Part shown: positions 9,765 to 19,144 of the stretch, in pieces | Numbering within the stretch: the stretch's first letter is position 1 | Layout: each line of letters opens with the position of its first letter | Assembly (NCBI RefSeq): GCF_004320535.1 | Contig: NZ_SIHY01000001.1 | Coordinates: forward strand, 1 to 64,000 | DNA: 64,000 bases | Source of the DNA: Arthrobacter sp. S41 | GTDB taxonomy: Bacteria > Actinomycetota > Actinomycetes > Actinomycetales > Micrococcaceae | Reading direction: 5' to 3' | The notes under the pieces: generated by a model | Told to the model about the DNA's origin: nothing | Databases searched by the model: none | What the model saw: the letters and a program-made list of their open reading frames with translations, nothing else | Program-made: the position numbers and the translations under genes

Positions 9765-10409
9765 GTGCAGACGCCTCCGATTTCTGATGAATTTTCTCCG
9801 CGCGAACTATTGGCCCGAGAAACCCTATATCAAGGCCGAATCTGGAACGTGATTCACGATTCGGTAAAGCTGTCTGAAACCGGCGGAACCATCGAACGCG
9901 ACTACATCGATCACCCAGGAGCGGTGAGCGTACTGGTGATGGACGAAGAAGAACGAGTGCTGATGATCAATCAGTACCGTCACCCAGTCGGAATGCGTTT
10001 ATGGGAGATCCCGGCAGGTCTATTGGACGTCGAAGGGGAACTCCCACTAGATGGCGCCAAACGTGAGCTCTGGGAAGAAGCCGATCGAACGGCAGAGCAA
10101 TGGTCCATTCTGACCGACGTGTTCCTCAGCCCTGGATCCTCAGCCGAAGCAGTACGCGTGTATTTGGCTCGTGAGCCAAAGCTCGCCCCCGAAGATCAGC
10201 GTCACCTACGAACTGAAGAAGAAGCCGAGATGATCAGCGCCTGGGTGCCACTGCAGGATGCTGTGGCAGCAGTATTGTCGGGCAAGATCCACAATCCGAC
10301 GGCGATGATCGCAATTTTGGCGGCGCAAGCGGCCCGCGCAGACAACTATGCGAACCTGCGAGAAGCTAACGAACCATTCGATGTGCATCCATACCTGCGC
10401 CAGGGATGA
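9765..10409 (+). CDS. Nudix hydrolase, ADP-ribose pyrophosphatase type
   Basis: A 214-residue Nudix protein. The Nudix box runs AGLLDVEGELPLDGAKREL and continues WEEAD; compared with the generic box it has one extra residue after the Gly and Asp for the last Gly, which I recall as usual in actinobacterial ADP-ribose pyrophosphatases. Start is GTG 9765 after GGACGAACCCG. The stop overlaps xerD by ATGA, so the two are co-translated. Confidence 0.88.
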   Translation: MQTPPISDEFSPRELLARETLYQGRIWNVIHDSVKLSETGGTIERDYIDHPGAVSVLVMDEEERVLMINQYRHPVGMRLWEIPAGLLDVEGELPLDGAKRELWEEADRTAEQWSILTDVFLSPGSSAEAVRVYLAREPKLAPEDQRHLRTEEEAEMISAWVPLQDAVAAVLSGKIHNPTAMIAILAAQAARADNYANLREANEPFDVHPYLRQG

Positions 10410-11329
10410 GCGGAAAGTTTGAGCGTGCTGTAAACCGTTACCTGCAGCACTTAGCAATCGAGCGAGGTCTGGCCGAAAACACGCTCGACTCTTATCGCCG
10501 GGACCTTAACCGCTATACGGCCGCACTGTGCTCCTATGGGGTCCTCGATCCGCAGGACATCACCGAAGCTACGATTAGCGGTTATCTGCAGGAGCTGTCC
10601 CGAGGCGATGAAGAGCATCAGGCTTTGGGTGCGCGATCGGTGGCCAGACATGCAGTGGCGATCCGGCAGGTTCATAAGTACTGGGAGCTAGAAGGGATTT
10701 GCGCGCCCAATCCAGCACGCGAAATTCAACCGCCCACCATCGGTGCGTCGCTACCGAAGGCAATTTCCATCTCTCAAGTCACCAAATTGCTTGACTCGAT
10801 CAATACCGAAACTCCAGCCGGACTTCGCGATCGGGCGATTCTTGAATTCCTATACGCCACCGGAGCACGAATTTCTGAAGTTGTTGATCTGGATGTTGAC
10901 GATCTGCACTTCGCCGATGATGCGGTCGTGAGGCTTTTTGGTAAGGGCTCAAAGGAGCGGATCGTGCCAGTAGGCGGATATGCCCAGCGAGCCGTCAGTG
11001 ACTACCTGGTGCGTTCGCGCCCGGGGCTGGCAGCCAAGGGCAAAGGAACTCCGGCGCTGTTTTTGAACCAGCGCGGCGGCAGACTCTCCCGCCAATCAGT
11101 GTGGCTCTTACTTAGCAAAGCAGCGCAGCGGGCCGGCATCACCGGTGACGTATCTCCGCATACGATGCGCCATTCCTTTGCTACGCACCTCTTAGAAGGT
11201 GGAGCTGACGTAAGGGTGGTCCAAGAGCTTCTTGGTCACGCTTCGGTGACAACAACGCAGATCTATACCAAGGTGAGCGTTGATTCCTTGCGTGAGGCCT
11301 ACCAACTGGCTCACCCGAGGGTGAACTAA
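10406..11329 (+). CDS. xerD: tyrosine recombinase XerD
   Basis: A 307-residue site-specific recombinase that resolves chromosome dimers at dif with XerC. The N-terminal SAM-like domain spans residues 1-95. The catalytic residues are the Arg in ATGARISEVVDL (near 150), HTMRHSFATHLL (His and Arg), the His in LLGHASVTTTQ and the nucleophile Tyr in IYTKV. Its place between a Nudix gene and the parA-scpAB block is the common actinobacterial xerD locus. Start ATG 10406 overlaps the Nudix stop. Confidence 0.95.
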   Translation: MSGKFERAVNRYLQHLAIERGLAENTLDSYRRDLNRYTAALCSYGVLDPQDITEATISGYLQELSRGDEEHQALGARSVARHAVAIRQVHKYWELEGICAPNPAREIQPPTIGASLPKAISISQVTKLLDSINTETPAGLRDRAILEFLYATGARISEVVDLDVDDLHFADDAVVRLFGKGSKERIVPVGGYAQRAVSDYLVRSRPGLAAKGKGTPALFLNQRGGRLSRQSVWLLLSKAAQRAGITGDVSPHTMRHSFATHLLEGGADVRVVQELLGHASVTTTQIYTKVSVDSLREAYQLAHPRVN

Positions 11330-11331
11330 AA

Positions 11332-11838
11332 ATGCCGAATAGTCTGGCGTCCAATTCTGCTCGGCAAATAGCGCTGGTTGCCCTGACCGATGAGCGCGAG
11401 GGCCGAGTTCACGTTCTGTTGGGACGCAAGCTGCGCGGGTTTGGCCAAGGAAAGATCGTGCTTCCCGGCGGAAAAGTTGAGGCAGGCGAGAGCTGTGTGG
11501 ATGCCGCGATTCGTGAGTTTCGCGAGGAAACTGGACTTGAGGTTGTGTCCGAAGATTTAGAGTTGTCAGCTCAGATCAACTTCAGATTCAGCGCCCTTGA
11601 ATCTGCGAATATGGACTGCACTACATTCGTCACCCGCCGTGCGTCGGGAGAAGCATTAGTTAGCGATGAACTTCAGCCACTCTGGGTGGATCCACAACGC
11701 CTTCCCATTGAACACATGTGGCAGGACTCGCCTTTGTGGTTACCAAAGTTGGTCGCCGGGGAGAAGTTTACTGCGACGATTGTGCTGGCTGCGGATAATG
11801 CATCGGTACAAAGTATCCACATTGAGCCTTGGACTTAG
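11332..11838 (+). CDS. MutT/MTH1-like Nudix hydrolase
   Basis: A 168-residue protein with a perfect Nudix box, GGKVEAGESCVDAAIREFRE followed by ETGL, near residue 50. The context ALVALTDEREGRVHVLLGRKLRGFGQGKIVLPGG resembles MTH1/8-oxo-dGTP diphosphatases that clean the nucleotide pool. ATG 11332 is two bases after the xerD stop, so it shares that operon. Substrate is inferred only. Confidence 0.85.
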   Translation: MPNSLASNSARQIALVALTDEREGRVHVLLGRKLRGFGQGKIVLPGGKVEAGESCVDAAIREFREETGLEVVSEDLELSAQINFRFSALESANMDCTTFVTRRASGEALVSDELQPLWVDPQRLPIEHMWQDSPLWLPKLVAGEKFTATIVLAADNASVQSIHIEPWT

Positions 11839-11866
11839 CCTGCCACGTGGGACCGAGTCTTAGCGG

Positions 11867-12079
11867 CTAATCCTCGTCAGGTTCGAAGACCAGCAGATCG
11901 CCAGGCTGGCACGCTAGTTCTCGGCAGAGCGCTTCAAGGGTGGTGAATCGCACTGCTTTGGCTCGACCGTTTTTGAGAACTGCAAGATTTGCTGGGGTAA
12001 TGCCGATTTTCTCCGATAGCTCACCCACGGCCATCTTCCGCTTGGCCAACATGACGTCGATATCTACTCGAATCCCCAT
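11867..12079 (-). CDS. small XRE-family regulator, YozG type
   Basis: A 70-residue helix-turn-helix protein that is nothing but the DNA-binding domain (KMAVGELSEKIGITPANLAVL). The C-terminal CRELACQPGDLLVFEP is characteristic of the YozG-like group. It overlaps the DUF2975 gene by one base and is transcribed after it; XRE plus DUF2975 is a recurrent pair in Firmicutes and Actinobacteria. It probably binds the palindrome upstream of the pair. Confidence 0.85.
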   Translation of the reverse strand: MGIRVDIDVMLAKRKMAVGELSEKIGITPANLAVLKNGRAKAVRFTTLEALCRELACQPGDLLVFEPDED

Positions 12080-12555
12080 TAGATAACCTCGCCGAGTTCC
12101 GTGCGCAGCTGCGCGGCCTGTTCCAGAAGGTGGCGCAGAACGAGAACGATGAAGCTGATGCCGATCATAAGAACCCCAGCGCCACCGATCAGAAGCACGA
12201 TGCCTGGTGCGATTTCTGAACTGCTGGCAAAAATTGCCGCCAGGGTGAATGTGGCCAGCGCACCAATAACAAATGCGAAGATGATCGGTGAAACGTAGCG
12301 TAGCGAGGCCGGATCAAACACGGTTCCGCGTCTCACCCGAGTGGCGAGCTTCCACACACAGTAGACGCAGGCTTCGATGATGAGCCCGGCAATGAACAAG
12401 TAGGCCAGAAATGATCCGCTGACTAGGCGTTCGGCTCCGGTTCCGGGGGAGTCGTTGAAGATGATCATAGGGATCATGCCAAATTGCACAAAGAGCGCGC
12501 CGGCGGTAGCGATGGCCAGAATGATCTTAAGGCAGAGAATGCTGAGTTTGCCCAT
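12079..12555 (-). CDS. DUF2975 membrane protein
   Basis: A 158-residue protein with four predicted membrane helices (about residues 5-30, 48-70, 88-112 and 118-145) and almost no soluble part. The layout and the partner regulator fit DUF2975 (YoaS-like). Function is unknown; a membrane sensor or a regulator-sequestering role is an inference. ATG 12555 is followed on the reverse strand by the XRE gene with no gap. Confidence 0.8.
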   Translation of the reverse strand: MGKLSILCLKIILAIATAGALFVQFGMIPMIIFNDSPGTGAERLVSGSFLAYLFIAGLIIEACVYCVWKLATRVRRGTVFDPASLRYVSPIIFAFVIGALATFTLAAIFASSSEIAPGIVLLIGGAGVLMIGISFIVLVLRHLLEQAAQLRTELGEVI

Positions 12556-12566
12556 GCCGAACGAAC

Positions 12567-12604
12567 CTATCGTTAGTCGAAATTATTCTATCGTTAAACG
12601 ATAG
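12567..12604 (-). promoter_or_regulatory. palindromic operator before DUF2975-XRE
   Basis: CTATCGTTAAACGATAG (12588-12604) is a perfect palindrome with 8-bp arms and a central A. Its left arm is repeated as CTATCGTTA at 12567, exactly 21 bp (two helical turns) away. On the reverse strand TAGAAT inside this region can serve as the -10 box. Autoregulation by the XRE protein is inferred. Confidence 0.6.
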
Positions 12605-12639
12605 GTGCGATCGGGGTTGAGCGCAAGTTCGCATGGCGC

Positions 12640-12683
12640 AAAAAAGCCATCGAGTCAACGCTGTGAAGCGTGGACCCGATGGC
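12640..12683 (-). terminator. terminator of the prp operon
   Basis: Read on the reverse strand, a 17-bp stem with two mismatches (12683-12667 with 12662-12646) is followed by TTTTTT (12645-12640). It lies directly after prpC. Confidence 0.85.
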
Positions 12684-12703
12684 CCCGAGCTGATTTGAGC
12701 GTA

Positions 12704-13843
12704 CTAGAGCGCGCGCTGATCCTCACCGTTGTAAGCGGAGAGTGGGCGAATCAGCGCGTTGGCTGCACGCTGCTCGAAGATATGGCTCGTCCATCCGGTG
12801 ATGCGCGCCGCGATAAAAATCGGGGTGAACATTTCGGTGTCGAATCCCATCAGGTGATAGGTGGGGCCGGCGGGGTAGTCGAGGTTTGGCTTGATGGCCT
12901 TTGCCTCGTCCATGGCCGCTTCAAGACCGTCATACAGTCCGAGCATTTCTTGCCGGCCATAGTGCTCGATCATGCGATCGAGCGCGGCCTTCATGGTCGG
13001 TACGCGCGAGTCACCGTGCTTATAAACCCGGTGACCAAAGCCCATGACCTTCTTCTTGTTGGCCAGTGCGTCTTCCATCCAGGTCTTGGCACGCTTGGCG
13101 GCGTCCTCGCGAGATTCTTCCTTGTTGATGCCAATCTCATTAAAGGTGTGCATCACCGCTTCGTTCGCTCCACCGTGCAGCGGGCCCTTGAGTGCGCCAA
13201 TGGCACCGGTGACCGCCGAATGCAGATCCGAAAGGGTTGAAGTAATCACGCGGGCGGTGAAGGTCGAGGCGTTAAAGGAGTGCTCCGCGTAGAGCACCAT
13301 GGAGACACGGAACGCGTCGATCACCTCGGGTGCGGCTTCCTCGCCGAATGTCATCCACAAGAAGTTTGCTGAGTAGTCCAGATCTTCGCGCGGAGCAACT
13401 GCTTCTTGTCCACGACGTCGGCGCTGATCGTAGGCAACAACCGCCGGGAATGCCGCGAAAAGCTCTTTGGCTTTGCGCAGTTCGGCTTCGGGTGAGGAGT
13501 CTTGCGCCTGCGGGTGATTGGCACCGATGACGGATACCGCGGTACGGCCGACGTCCATCGGGTGGCAATCGGTAGGCAGCAAATCGATAGCGGCCTTCAC
13601 CCGTGGATCCAGGGCGCGGTTGGCGCGTTCAAAGGCGCTGAATTCGGTCAGCTCGCTTTGGGAAGGCAATTCACCGCTCCACAACAGCAGGGCAACCTCT
13701 TCGAAGGACTTGCTGGCCGCCAGATCTTGCACTGGATAACCGCGATACAGTAGCGAATTTGTTTCCGGGTTGACCTTGGAGACGGCGGTGTAGTCAACGA
13801 CGACGCCTGCTAGGCCCTTTTTGATGTCCTCGGTGGTAGTCAT
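12704..13843 (-). CDS. prpC: 2-methylcitrate synthase
   Basis: A 379-residue citrate-synthase-family enzyme joining propionyl-CoA and oxaloacetate. The start has YRGYPVQDLA; the catalytic motifs are LKGPLHGGANE (His, near residue 215), MGFGHRVYKHGDSR (His, near 255) and the Asp region FDTEMFTP near 315. The length is that of the short methylcitrate/citrate synthases, and it is last in an operon with prpD and prpB, which decides the methylcitrate role. ATG 13843 follows GAGGAGCAAGA. Confidence 0.93.
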   Translation of the reverse strand: MTTTEDIKKGLAGVVVDYTAVSKVNPETNSLLYRGYPVQDLAASKSFEEVALLLWSGELPSQSELTEFSAFERANRALDPRVKAAIDLLPTDCHPMDVGRTAVSVIGANHPQAQDSSPEAELRKAKELFAAFPAVVAYDQRRRRGQEAVAPREDLDYSANFLWMTFGEEAAPEVIDAFRVSMVLYAEHSFNASTFTARVITSTLSDLHSAVTGAIGALKGPLHGGANEAVMHTFNEIGINKEESREDAAKRAKTWMEDALANKKKVMGFGHRVYKHGDSRVPTMKAALDRMIEHYGRQEMLGLYDGLEAAMDEAKAIKPNLDYPAGPTYHLMGFDTEMFTPIFIAARITGWTSHIFEQRAANALIRPLSAYNGEDQRAL

Positions 13844-13931
13844 TCTTGCTCCTCTTCATTGCCGGAGTACTAATGCGTTGGGTGCGCCGACCGGATGTGC
13901 CGGTCGGCGCAGGTCCTAATTTGGTGCGAAC

Positions 13932-14861
13932 CTAGAGGTTCGCGCTATTGGAATCAATGTCCAAGGTCGGAACCTGGAAGTTGAAAATACCGGTGTCGAA
14001 GCGGTTGTAAGCTTCATAGTCCACGAGCTCGTAGAGACGTGACCTAGTTAACATGTTATCCACTTCGCGCTGCTGAGTTCCATCTTCACTGATGGCATCA
14101 AGCACACGTTCGGCCGCTCCCATGGCACTGCGCAACAGGGTGACCGGGTAGATGATCAGCGCGACGCCGGCATCGGCCAGTTCCTGACGGTTGAACAGTT
14201 CGGATTTGCCGAACTCGGTCATATTCGCCAGCACCGGCACGTCAACGGCCTTGCATACGGCCTCAAATTCGGCGACGGATTTCATCGCCTCGGGGAAGAT
14301 CGCATCCGCTCCGGCATCGACCATGGCTTTGGCGCGTTCAATCGCTGCGTCAAGACCGTCCACCGCCCGAATATCGGTGCGGGCCATGATCAGGAAGTTT
14401 GAATCGATCCGGGCATCGGCGGCGGCGGCAATACGCTTGAGCATGGTTTCGGTATCAACCACATTTTTGCCGTCCAGGTGGCCACAACGCTTGGGGTTGA
14501 ACTGATCCTCAATGTGGCACCCGGCCAGACCCGCGTATTCAAGTTCCTGAATGGTGCGTGCCACGTTCATTGGTTCGCCAAATCCGGTGTCGGCATCCAC
14601 GATGGAAGGCAGATCGGACATGCGGGCGATCTGCCCGGCGCGGGTGGCAACCTCGGTGAGGCTGGTCAACCCAATATCGGGCAGGCCCAGATCGTTAGCT
14701 AATACGGCACCCGAGATGTAGATGCCGTCGAATTGCTTTTCGCTGATGAGCTTGGCCGAGAGCGGGTTGAACGCTCCGGGGAACTGGCGGGCAGCACCCG
14801 GGGTGAGCATTTCGCGCAGTGCCTGACGCTTGACGGCAGGGGTTTTTGTGGAGTACAACAT
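13932..14861 (-). CDS. prpB: 2-methylisocitrate lyase
   Basis: A 309-residue ICL/PEPM-superfamily enzyme splitting 2-methylisocitrate into pyruvate and succinate. DADTGFGEP near residue 85 binds the metal and PKRCGHLDGK near 120 contains the catalytic Cys. I chose ATG 14861, one base after the prpD stop, over an upstream in-frame ATG that would overlap prpD and add residues unlike the family. It lies between prpD and prpC in the reverse operon. Confidence 0.94.
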   Translation of the reverse strand: MLYSTKTPAVKRQALREMLTPGAARQFPGAFNPLSAKLISEKQFDGIYISGAVLANDLGLPDIGLTSLTEVATRAGQIARMSDLPSIVDADTGFGEPMNVARTIQELEYAGLAGCHIEDQFNPKRCGHLDGKNVVDTETMLKRIAAAADARIDSNFLIMARTDIRAVDGLDAAIERAKAMVDAGADAIFPEAMKSVAEFEAVCKAVDVPVLANMTEFGKSELFNRQELADAGVALIIYPVTLLRSAMGAAERVLDAISEDGTQQREVDNMLTRSRLYELVDYEAYNRFDTGIFNFQVPTLDIDSNSANL

Positions 14862-14862
14862 T

Positions 14863-16380
14863 TTAGAACAGACCCTTCGGTGCCGCAGCGGTGTTGATGA
14901 CTCCATCAGCGGCTTGGATGTTCAGCTGGTCTAGCTCGCCGGCGCCAAGGTTTTCCAGGTTTTCTGCGGCCGCGATGAAGCGGTCGATCTCTGCCTCGTC
15001 AACCAGGCCGGTGGCCAGGGTGCGGAACTTGTTGATGTACTGATCACGAGCGAAGGGACGAGCGCCCAGTGGGTGTGCGTCGGCCACGGCGATTTCATCG
15101 GTGATCACGGTGCCATCGTTCAAGGTGATTTCCACCGAGCCGCCGAAGGCCTTTTCTGCGATGTCCAGCGAGTGGTAGCGGCGGGTCCACTCGAGATCTT
15201 CTTCGGTGGTGACCTTGTGCCACAGCTCAACGGTGTCGGCACGGCTGGCACGCTCTGGCGAGTAAGAATCCACGTGGTGCCACGCGCCGTCCTGCAGGGC
15301 CACGGTGAAGATGTACGGGATGGAGTGATCCAGGGTCTCGCGGCTGGCGGTCGGGTCGTACTTCTGTGGATCGTTGGCGCCGGAGCCGATGACATAGTGG
15401 GTGTGGTGGCTGGTCTTGATCAGTACCGAGGCCACGTTTTTAGGATCGGCTGCTTCTGGATGTTCGCCGTGCAACTTACGAGCCAAGTCGATCCAAGCCT
15501 GCGCCTGGTACTCGGCGGAGTGTTCCTTGGTGTAGGTATCCAAGATGGCCCGCTTCGCTTCGCCGGCTTCTGGAAGTGGCACTTCATAGGCGGCGTCCGC
15601 CCCGTCAAGCATCCAAGCGATGACGCCGTCTTCACCCTCGTAGATTGGCACTGGGGAAGTCTGTCCACGCATGGCGCGGTCCGCAGCTTCCACGGCCATC
15701 TTGCCGGCGAAGGCCGGGGCGTGCGCCTTCCAGGTGGAGATTTCGCCCTTGCGTGACTGGCGGGTAGCGGTGGTGGTGTGCAATCCCTGGCCCACAGCCT
15801 GGAAGATCGTCTCCAAATCCAAGCCGAGCAGGGTACCGATGCCGGCGGCTGCCGATGGGCCCAGGTGAGCCACGTGGTCGATCTTGTGCTTGTGCAGGCA
15901 GATGGCCTTGACCAGATCAACCTGAATTTCATAACCGGTGGCGATGCCGCGGATCAGGTCCTTACCCGATGCGCCGGTGTGCTGAGCGACGGCGAGGATC
16001 GGCGGGATGTTATCGCCCGGGTGGGAGTACTCGGCGGCCAAGAAAGTGTCGTGATAGTCCAGTTCACGCACGGCGACACCGTTGGCCCAAGCGGCCCACT
16101 CGGGGGAGACCTTTTCGGAAATGCCGAAGACCGAGGCACCGGATCCACCGGTGGATGGGGCGTGGGTTAGTGCCTGGGCGCGGGCAGCGATGATCGGCCC
16201 GCGGTTTAGCGAAGCAATGGCCACCGAGGCGTTGTCGATGATGCGGTTGATGATCATATCGGTCACTTCGGCAGTGACTTCAACCGGGTCGGTGGCAACC
16301 GCGGCAATTTTGTGGGCCAGCTGGTCTTCGCGGGCCAGCTTTACCTCGGAGCGGTAAACGCGTACTGGGTGCTTGATCAT
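14863..16380 (-). CDS. prpD: 2-methylcitrate dehydratase
   Basis: A 505-residue MmgE/PrpD-family enzyme making methylaconitate from 2-methylcitrate. Recognisable stretches are SATGYEIQ-like [19 protein letters not shown] and the [16 protein letters not shown] region near 350. ATG 16380 ([12 protein letters not shown]) was chosen because a longer in-frame ORF runs into gntR and lacks family sequence; AAAGG lies 15 bases upstream. Its start is 4 bases after the gntR stop, so all four genes form one transcript. Confidence 0.94.
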   Translation of the reverse strand: MIKHPVRVYRSEVKLAREDQLAHKIAAVATDPVEVTAEVTDMIINRIIDNASVAIASLNRGPIIAARAQALTHAPSTGGSGASVFGISEKVSPEWAAWANGVAVRELDYHDTFLAAEYSHPGDNIPPILAVAQHTGASGKDLIRGIATGYEIQVDLVKAICLHKHKIDHVAHLGPSAAAGIGTLLGLDLETIFQAVGQGLHTTTATRQSRKGEISTWKAHAPAFAGKMAVEAADRAMRGQTSPVPIYEGEDGVIAWMLDGADAAYEVPLPEAGEAKRAILDTYTKEHSAEYQAQAWIDLARKLHGEHPEAADPKNVASVLIKTSHHTHYVIGSGANDPQKYDPTASRETLDHSIPYIFTVALQDGAWHHVDSYSPERASRADTVELWHKVTTEEDLEWTRRYHSLDIAEKAFGGSVEITLNDGTVITDEIAVADAHPLGARPFARDQYINKFRTLATGLVDEAEIDRFIAAAENLENLGAGELDQLNIQAADGVINTAAAPKGLF

Positions 16381-16384
16381 AGTG

Positions 16385-17032
16385 TCAGTGCCTTTCTGAT
16401 CCGACCGCGTGGGCCATGATGTGGGTGAAGGATTGGTGCAGGTGAACTGTGGTGGCTGCCGCGGCGACTTCTGGATTTCCGCTGGCGATCGCCCGTGCGA
16501 TGGCGGCGTGTTCACCGGCGGAGGCTTTAAGGCGATCCGGATTGTCCTTGGCTAAACGCCGTACCCGTTGCAGGTGAACCCGCAGGGTTCGCAGTGCATT
16601 GGATAGGTAGGTGTTGTCCGCTGCCTCGTCGATACTCTCGTCGAGCAACTGAACCAATTCGTAGTAAGCCTCGCGAGACCCCGGGATCGATACTTCATCG
16701 GCGGCTTGCTCAAAGCGCTGCGCCAATTGGGTGAAACCTTGGTTCTTCGGCGAGGTGGCAGCCGCTTTGGCGCTGGCGCATTCCAAAGCGACGCGTAGTA
16801 CAAACAAGTCTTCTACGTGGTCTTCGCTGACCTCGGAGACGACGGTGCCGCGTCCTCTCTGTTGCACGGCCAGCCCGTCAGCAACCAGTCGGCCCAATGC
16901 TTCGCGAACCGGGGTTCGTGAAACTCCCAGGCGTTCTGACTGCTCAACTTCGCCAAGTACGGTGCCCGGAGCCAAGCGCCATTGAACAATGTCCGCTCGG
17001 AGGCTCTCGTAAACCTTGTCGCTTGCTCTCAT
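16385..17032 (-). CDS. GntR-family (FCD) regulator of the prp genes
   Basis: A 215-residue regulator: winged helix at residues 1-70 ([15 protein letters not shown], the FadR-type recognition helix) and an all-helical FCD ligand domain after it, with metal-site-type His residues near the end. It is the first gene of the prpDBC operon and divergent from prpE. Two TGTATACA palindromes in the shared 182-base region, one 8 bases before its start codon, are the likely binding sites. The ligand is presumably a methylcitrate-cycle metabolite. Confidence 0.88.
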   Translation of the reverse strand: MRASDKVYESLRADIVQWRLAPGTVLGEVEQSERLGVSRTPVREALGRLVADGLAVQQRGRGTVVSEVSEDHVEDLFVLRVALECASAKAAATSPKNQGFTQLAQRFEQAADEVSIPGSREAYYELVQLLDESIDEAADNTYLSNALRTLRVHLQRVRRLAKDNPDRLKASAGEHAAIARAIASGNPEVAAAATTVHLHQSFTHIMAHAVGSERH

Positions 17033-17040
17033 GGCTCAAG

Positions 17041-17110
17041 TGTATACACAGAAGCGTCGAAAATGGGAGATCTTCCAAAATCTTGGCGAAACATTCGATA
17101 TTTGTATACA
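17041..17110. promoter_or_regulatory. paired TGTATACA operators in the gntR-prpE divergent promoter
   Basis: The identical 8-bp palindrome TGTATACA occurs at 17041-17048 and 17103-17110, 62 bp apart (about six helical turns). FCD-type GntR proteins often bind short palindromes of the TNGTNNNACNA kind. One copy sits at the gntR start, the other toward prpE. Confidence 0.65.
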
Positions 17111-17214
17111 TAGACCTTGCAGTGGAGTGAGCTGGCTCATAGAGTTGTTAACGAGGGCGATCTCAGTCACCACGCAGATGTCGGGCAATGATGCCCGGTG
17201 TCAGGAGGAAAATC

Positions 17215-19131
17215 ATGGCGCAGGAATACCGTCGGGCATTTGCCCAATCCACCACCGATCCATCGGCTTTCTGGCTTAAAGCCGCACAGGACATCCAGTG
17301 GGACTCATTCCCACACACCGCGATCGACGATTCGCGCAAACCGCTGTATTCCTGGTTCCCCGACGGGAAGCTGAACCTTTCGGTTAATGCGTTAGATCGC
17401 CATGTGGCTGCGGGGCGCGGAGAAAACACGGCGCTGATCTACGATTCCGCCATGCTCGAATCGGTGGAAACCTACAGCTACAAGCAGTTACTGCACGAAG
17501 TTGAAACTTTCGCCGGTGTGCTGGCTGCCAATGGTGTGGGTCTGGGGGACCGTGTACTGATCTACCTGCCGATGATCCCGCAAGCGGTGATCTCGATGTT
17601 GGCCTGCGCACGCCTCGGGGCTGTGCACTCGGTGGTCTTTGGTGGTTTTGCACCCAAAGAACTAGCTGCCCGCATCACTGACTGCGCCCCGGTGGCGGTG
17701 GTGACAGCTTCGGGCGGTATTGAGCCGAGTCGGCATATTGAATATTTGCCGGCCGTGGCCGAAGCCTTGTTGATGGCGCAGCCCGCTGTCAAGAATGTGA
17801 TCGTCGCTCATCGTGAGGGATTTGAGCACACCGTGGCCGAGTACCAAGACCAAACGATCAACGGCCAAGACATCAATTGGCTGGACTGGGACCAACAGTG
17901 TGCCCAAGCCACCGGCGCCGCACCGGTGAGTGTGCCCTCAACCCATCCGCTCTACGTGCTCTATACCTCGGGCACCACCGGAGCACCCAAAGGGGTCGTG
18001 CGGGATACCGGCGGCTACGGCACGGCGCTGCAGTATTCGTTGAACGCCATCTACGACGTGCACCCCGGGGATACGATGTTCACCGCCTCCGATGTGGGCT
18101 GGGTTGTGGGCCACTCCTACATTGTGTACGCACCATTGATCGCGGGAGCGACCTCGGTGCTCTACGAAGGCAAACCCGTGGGCACCCCGGATGCCGGGGT
18201 CTTCGGCCGGATTATTCAGGACCATCAGGTCACCACGATGTTTACCGCACCGACCGCACTGCGCGCGGTGCGCAAGGCAGATCCGCAAGGGACCCTGATC
18301 GCCAGCCATGACCTGAGCAGCCTGCGTTCGCTCTTTGTTGCCGGCGAGCGCCTGGATCCTGATACTTATCAATTTGCCGTCAACCTGTTCGGCATCCCGG
18401 TGGTGGATAACTGGTGGCAGACCGAAACGGGATGGCCGATTGCTTCGAACCCGCTGGGGCTTGAAGAATTACCAGCCAAAGCGGGATCACCGACTACGCC
18501 TGTTCCGGGTTTTGCGGTGGAAATTCGTGACGCGATGGGCCAGGCGGTGCCTGCCGGACAAGAGGGCAATATTGTGGTGCGCCTGCCGTTGCCACCGGGA
18601 GCACTGAGCACTTTGTGGGGCAATGATCAGCGGTTTATCGACACCTACCTGAGCCAGATTGATGGCTGTTACCTGACCGGTGACTCCGGATACCTCGATG
18701 AAGATGGCTACCTGTTTGTGATGGGGCGGACCGATGACGTGATCAACGTATCCGGTCACCGCTTGTCCACCGGCGCCATGGAACAAGTGCTGGCCAGTCA
18801 TCCGGCGGTGGCCGAATGCGCCGTGATCGGCTTGGCCGATGCGCTCAAAGGCCAACGAGCCAGCGGATATGTGGTGCTCAAATCCGGGGTCGAGGTTGAC
18901 GACGAGGTACTGAAGAAGGAAATTGTGGCGCTGGTGCGAAAGCATATTGGTGCCGTGGCGGACTTCCGCGAGGTCACCGTGGTGGCGGCGTTGCCAAAAA
19001 CGCGTTCGGGCAAAATTCTGCGTAAGACCATGCGCCAGATCGCCGATGGCAAGGACTATACGGTGCCCTCCACCATTGAAGACCCCGCGGTACTCGATGA
19101 GCTAATGCCGTTGCTGCGTCCGGGGCACTAG
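17215..19131 (+). CDS. prpE: propionyl-CoA synthetase
   Basis: A 638-residue acyl-adenylate-forming enzyme activating propionate. The phosphate-binding motif YTSGTTGAPKGVVRDTGG (near residue 250) and the later ATP motifs DNWWQTETGWPI (near 400) and TGDSGYLDEDG (near 485) are clear. The C-terminal KTRSGKILRKTM holds the catalytic, acetylation-prone Lys. ATG 17215 was chosen because AGGAGGAAAATC precedes it directly. It faces the prp operon and should be co-regulated. Confidence 0.95.
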   Translation: MAQEYRRAFAQSTTDPSAFWLKAAQDIQWDSFPHTAIDDSRKPLYSWFPDGKLNLSVNALDRHVAAGRGENTALIYDSAMLESVETYSYKQLLHEVETFAGVLAANGVGLGDRVLIYLPMIPQAVISMLACARLGAVHSVVFGGFAPKELAARITDCAPVAVVTASGGIEPSRHIEYLPAVAEALLMAQPAVKNVIVAHREGFEHTVAEYQDQTINGQDINWLDWDQQCAQATGAAPVSVPSTHPLYVLYTSGTTGAPKGVVRDTGGYGTALQYSLNAIYDVHPGDTMFTASDVGWVVGHSYIVYAPLIAGATSVLYEGKPVGTPDAGVFGRIIQDHQVTTMFTAPTALRAVRKADPQGTLIASHDLSSLRSLFVAGERLDPDTYQFAVNLFGIPVVDNWWQTETGWPIASNPLGLEELPAKAGSPTTPVPGFAVEIRDAMGQAVPAGQEGNIVVRLPLPPGALSTLWGNDQRFIDTYLSQIDGCYLTGDSGYLDEDGYLFVMGRTDDVINVSGHRLSTGAMEQVLASHPAVAECAVIGLADALKGQRASGYVVLKSGVEVDDEVLKKEIVALVRKHIGAVADFREVTVVAALPKTRSGKILRKTMRQIADGKDYTVPSTIEDPAVLDELMPLLRPGH

Positions 19132-19144
19132 GGGCTGATCCAGA

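Noticed and set aside
14862-14906. Upstream extension of prpB to 14906
   Set aside because: It would overlap prpD and add residues foreign to the family; ATG 14861 directly follows the prpD stop.
16381-16515. Upstream extension of prpD to 16515
   Set aside because: It overlaps the gntR coding region; [12 protein letters not shown] at 16380 is the family start and has a ribosome site.
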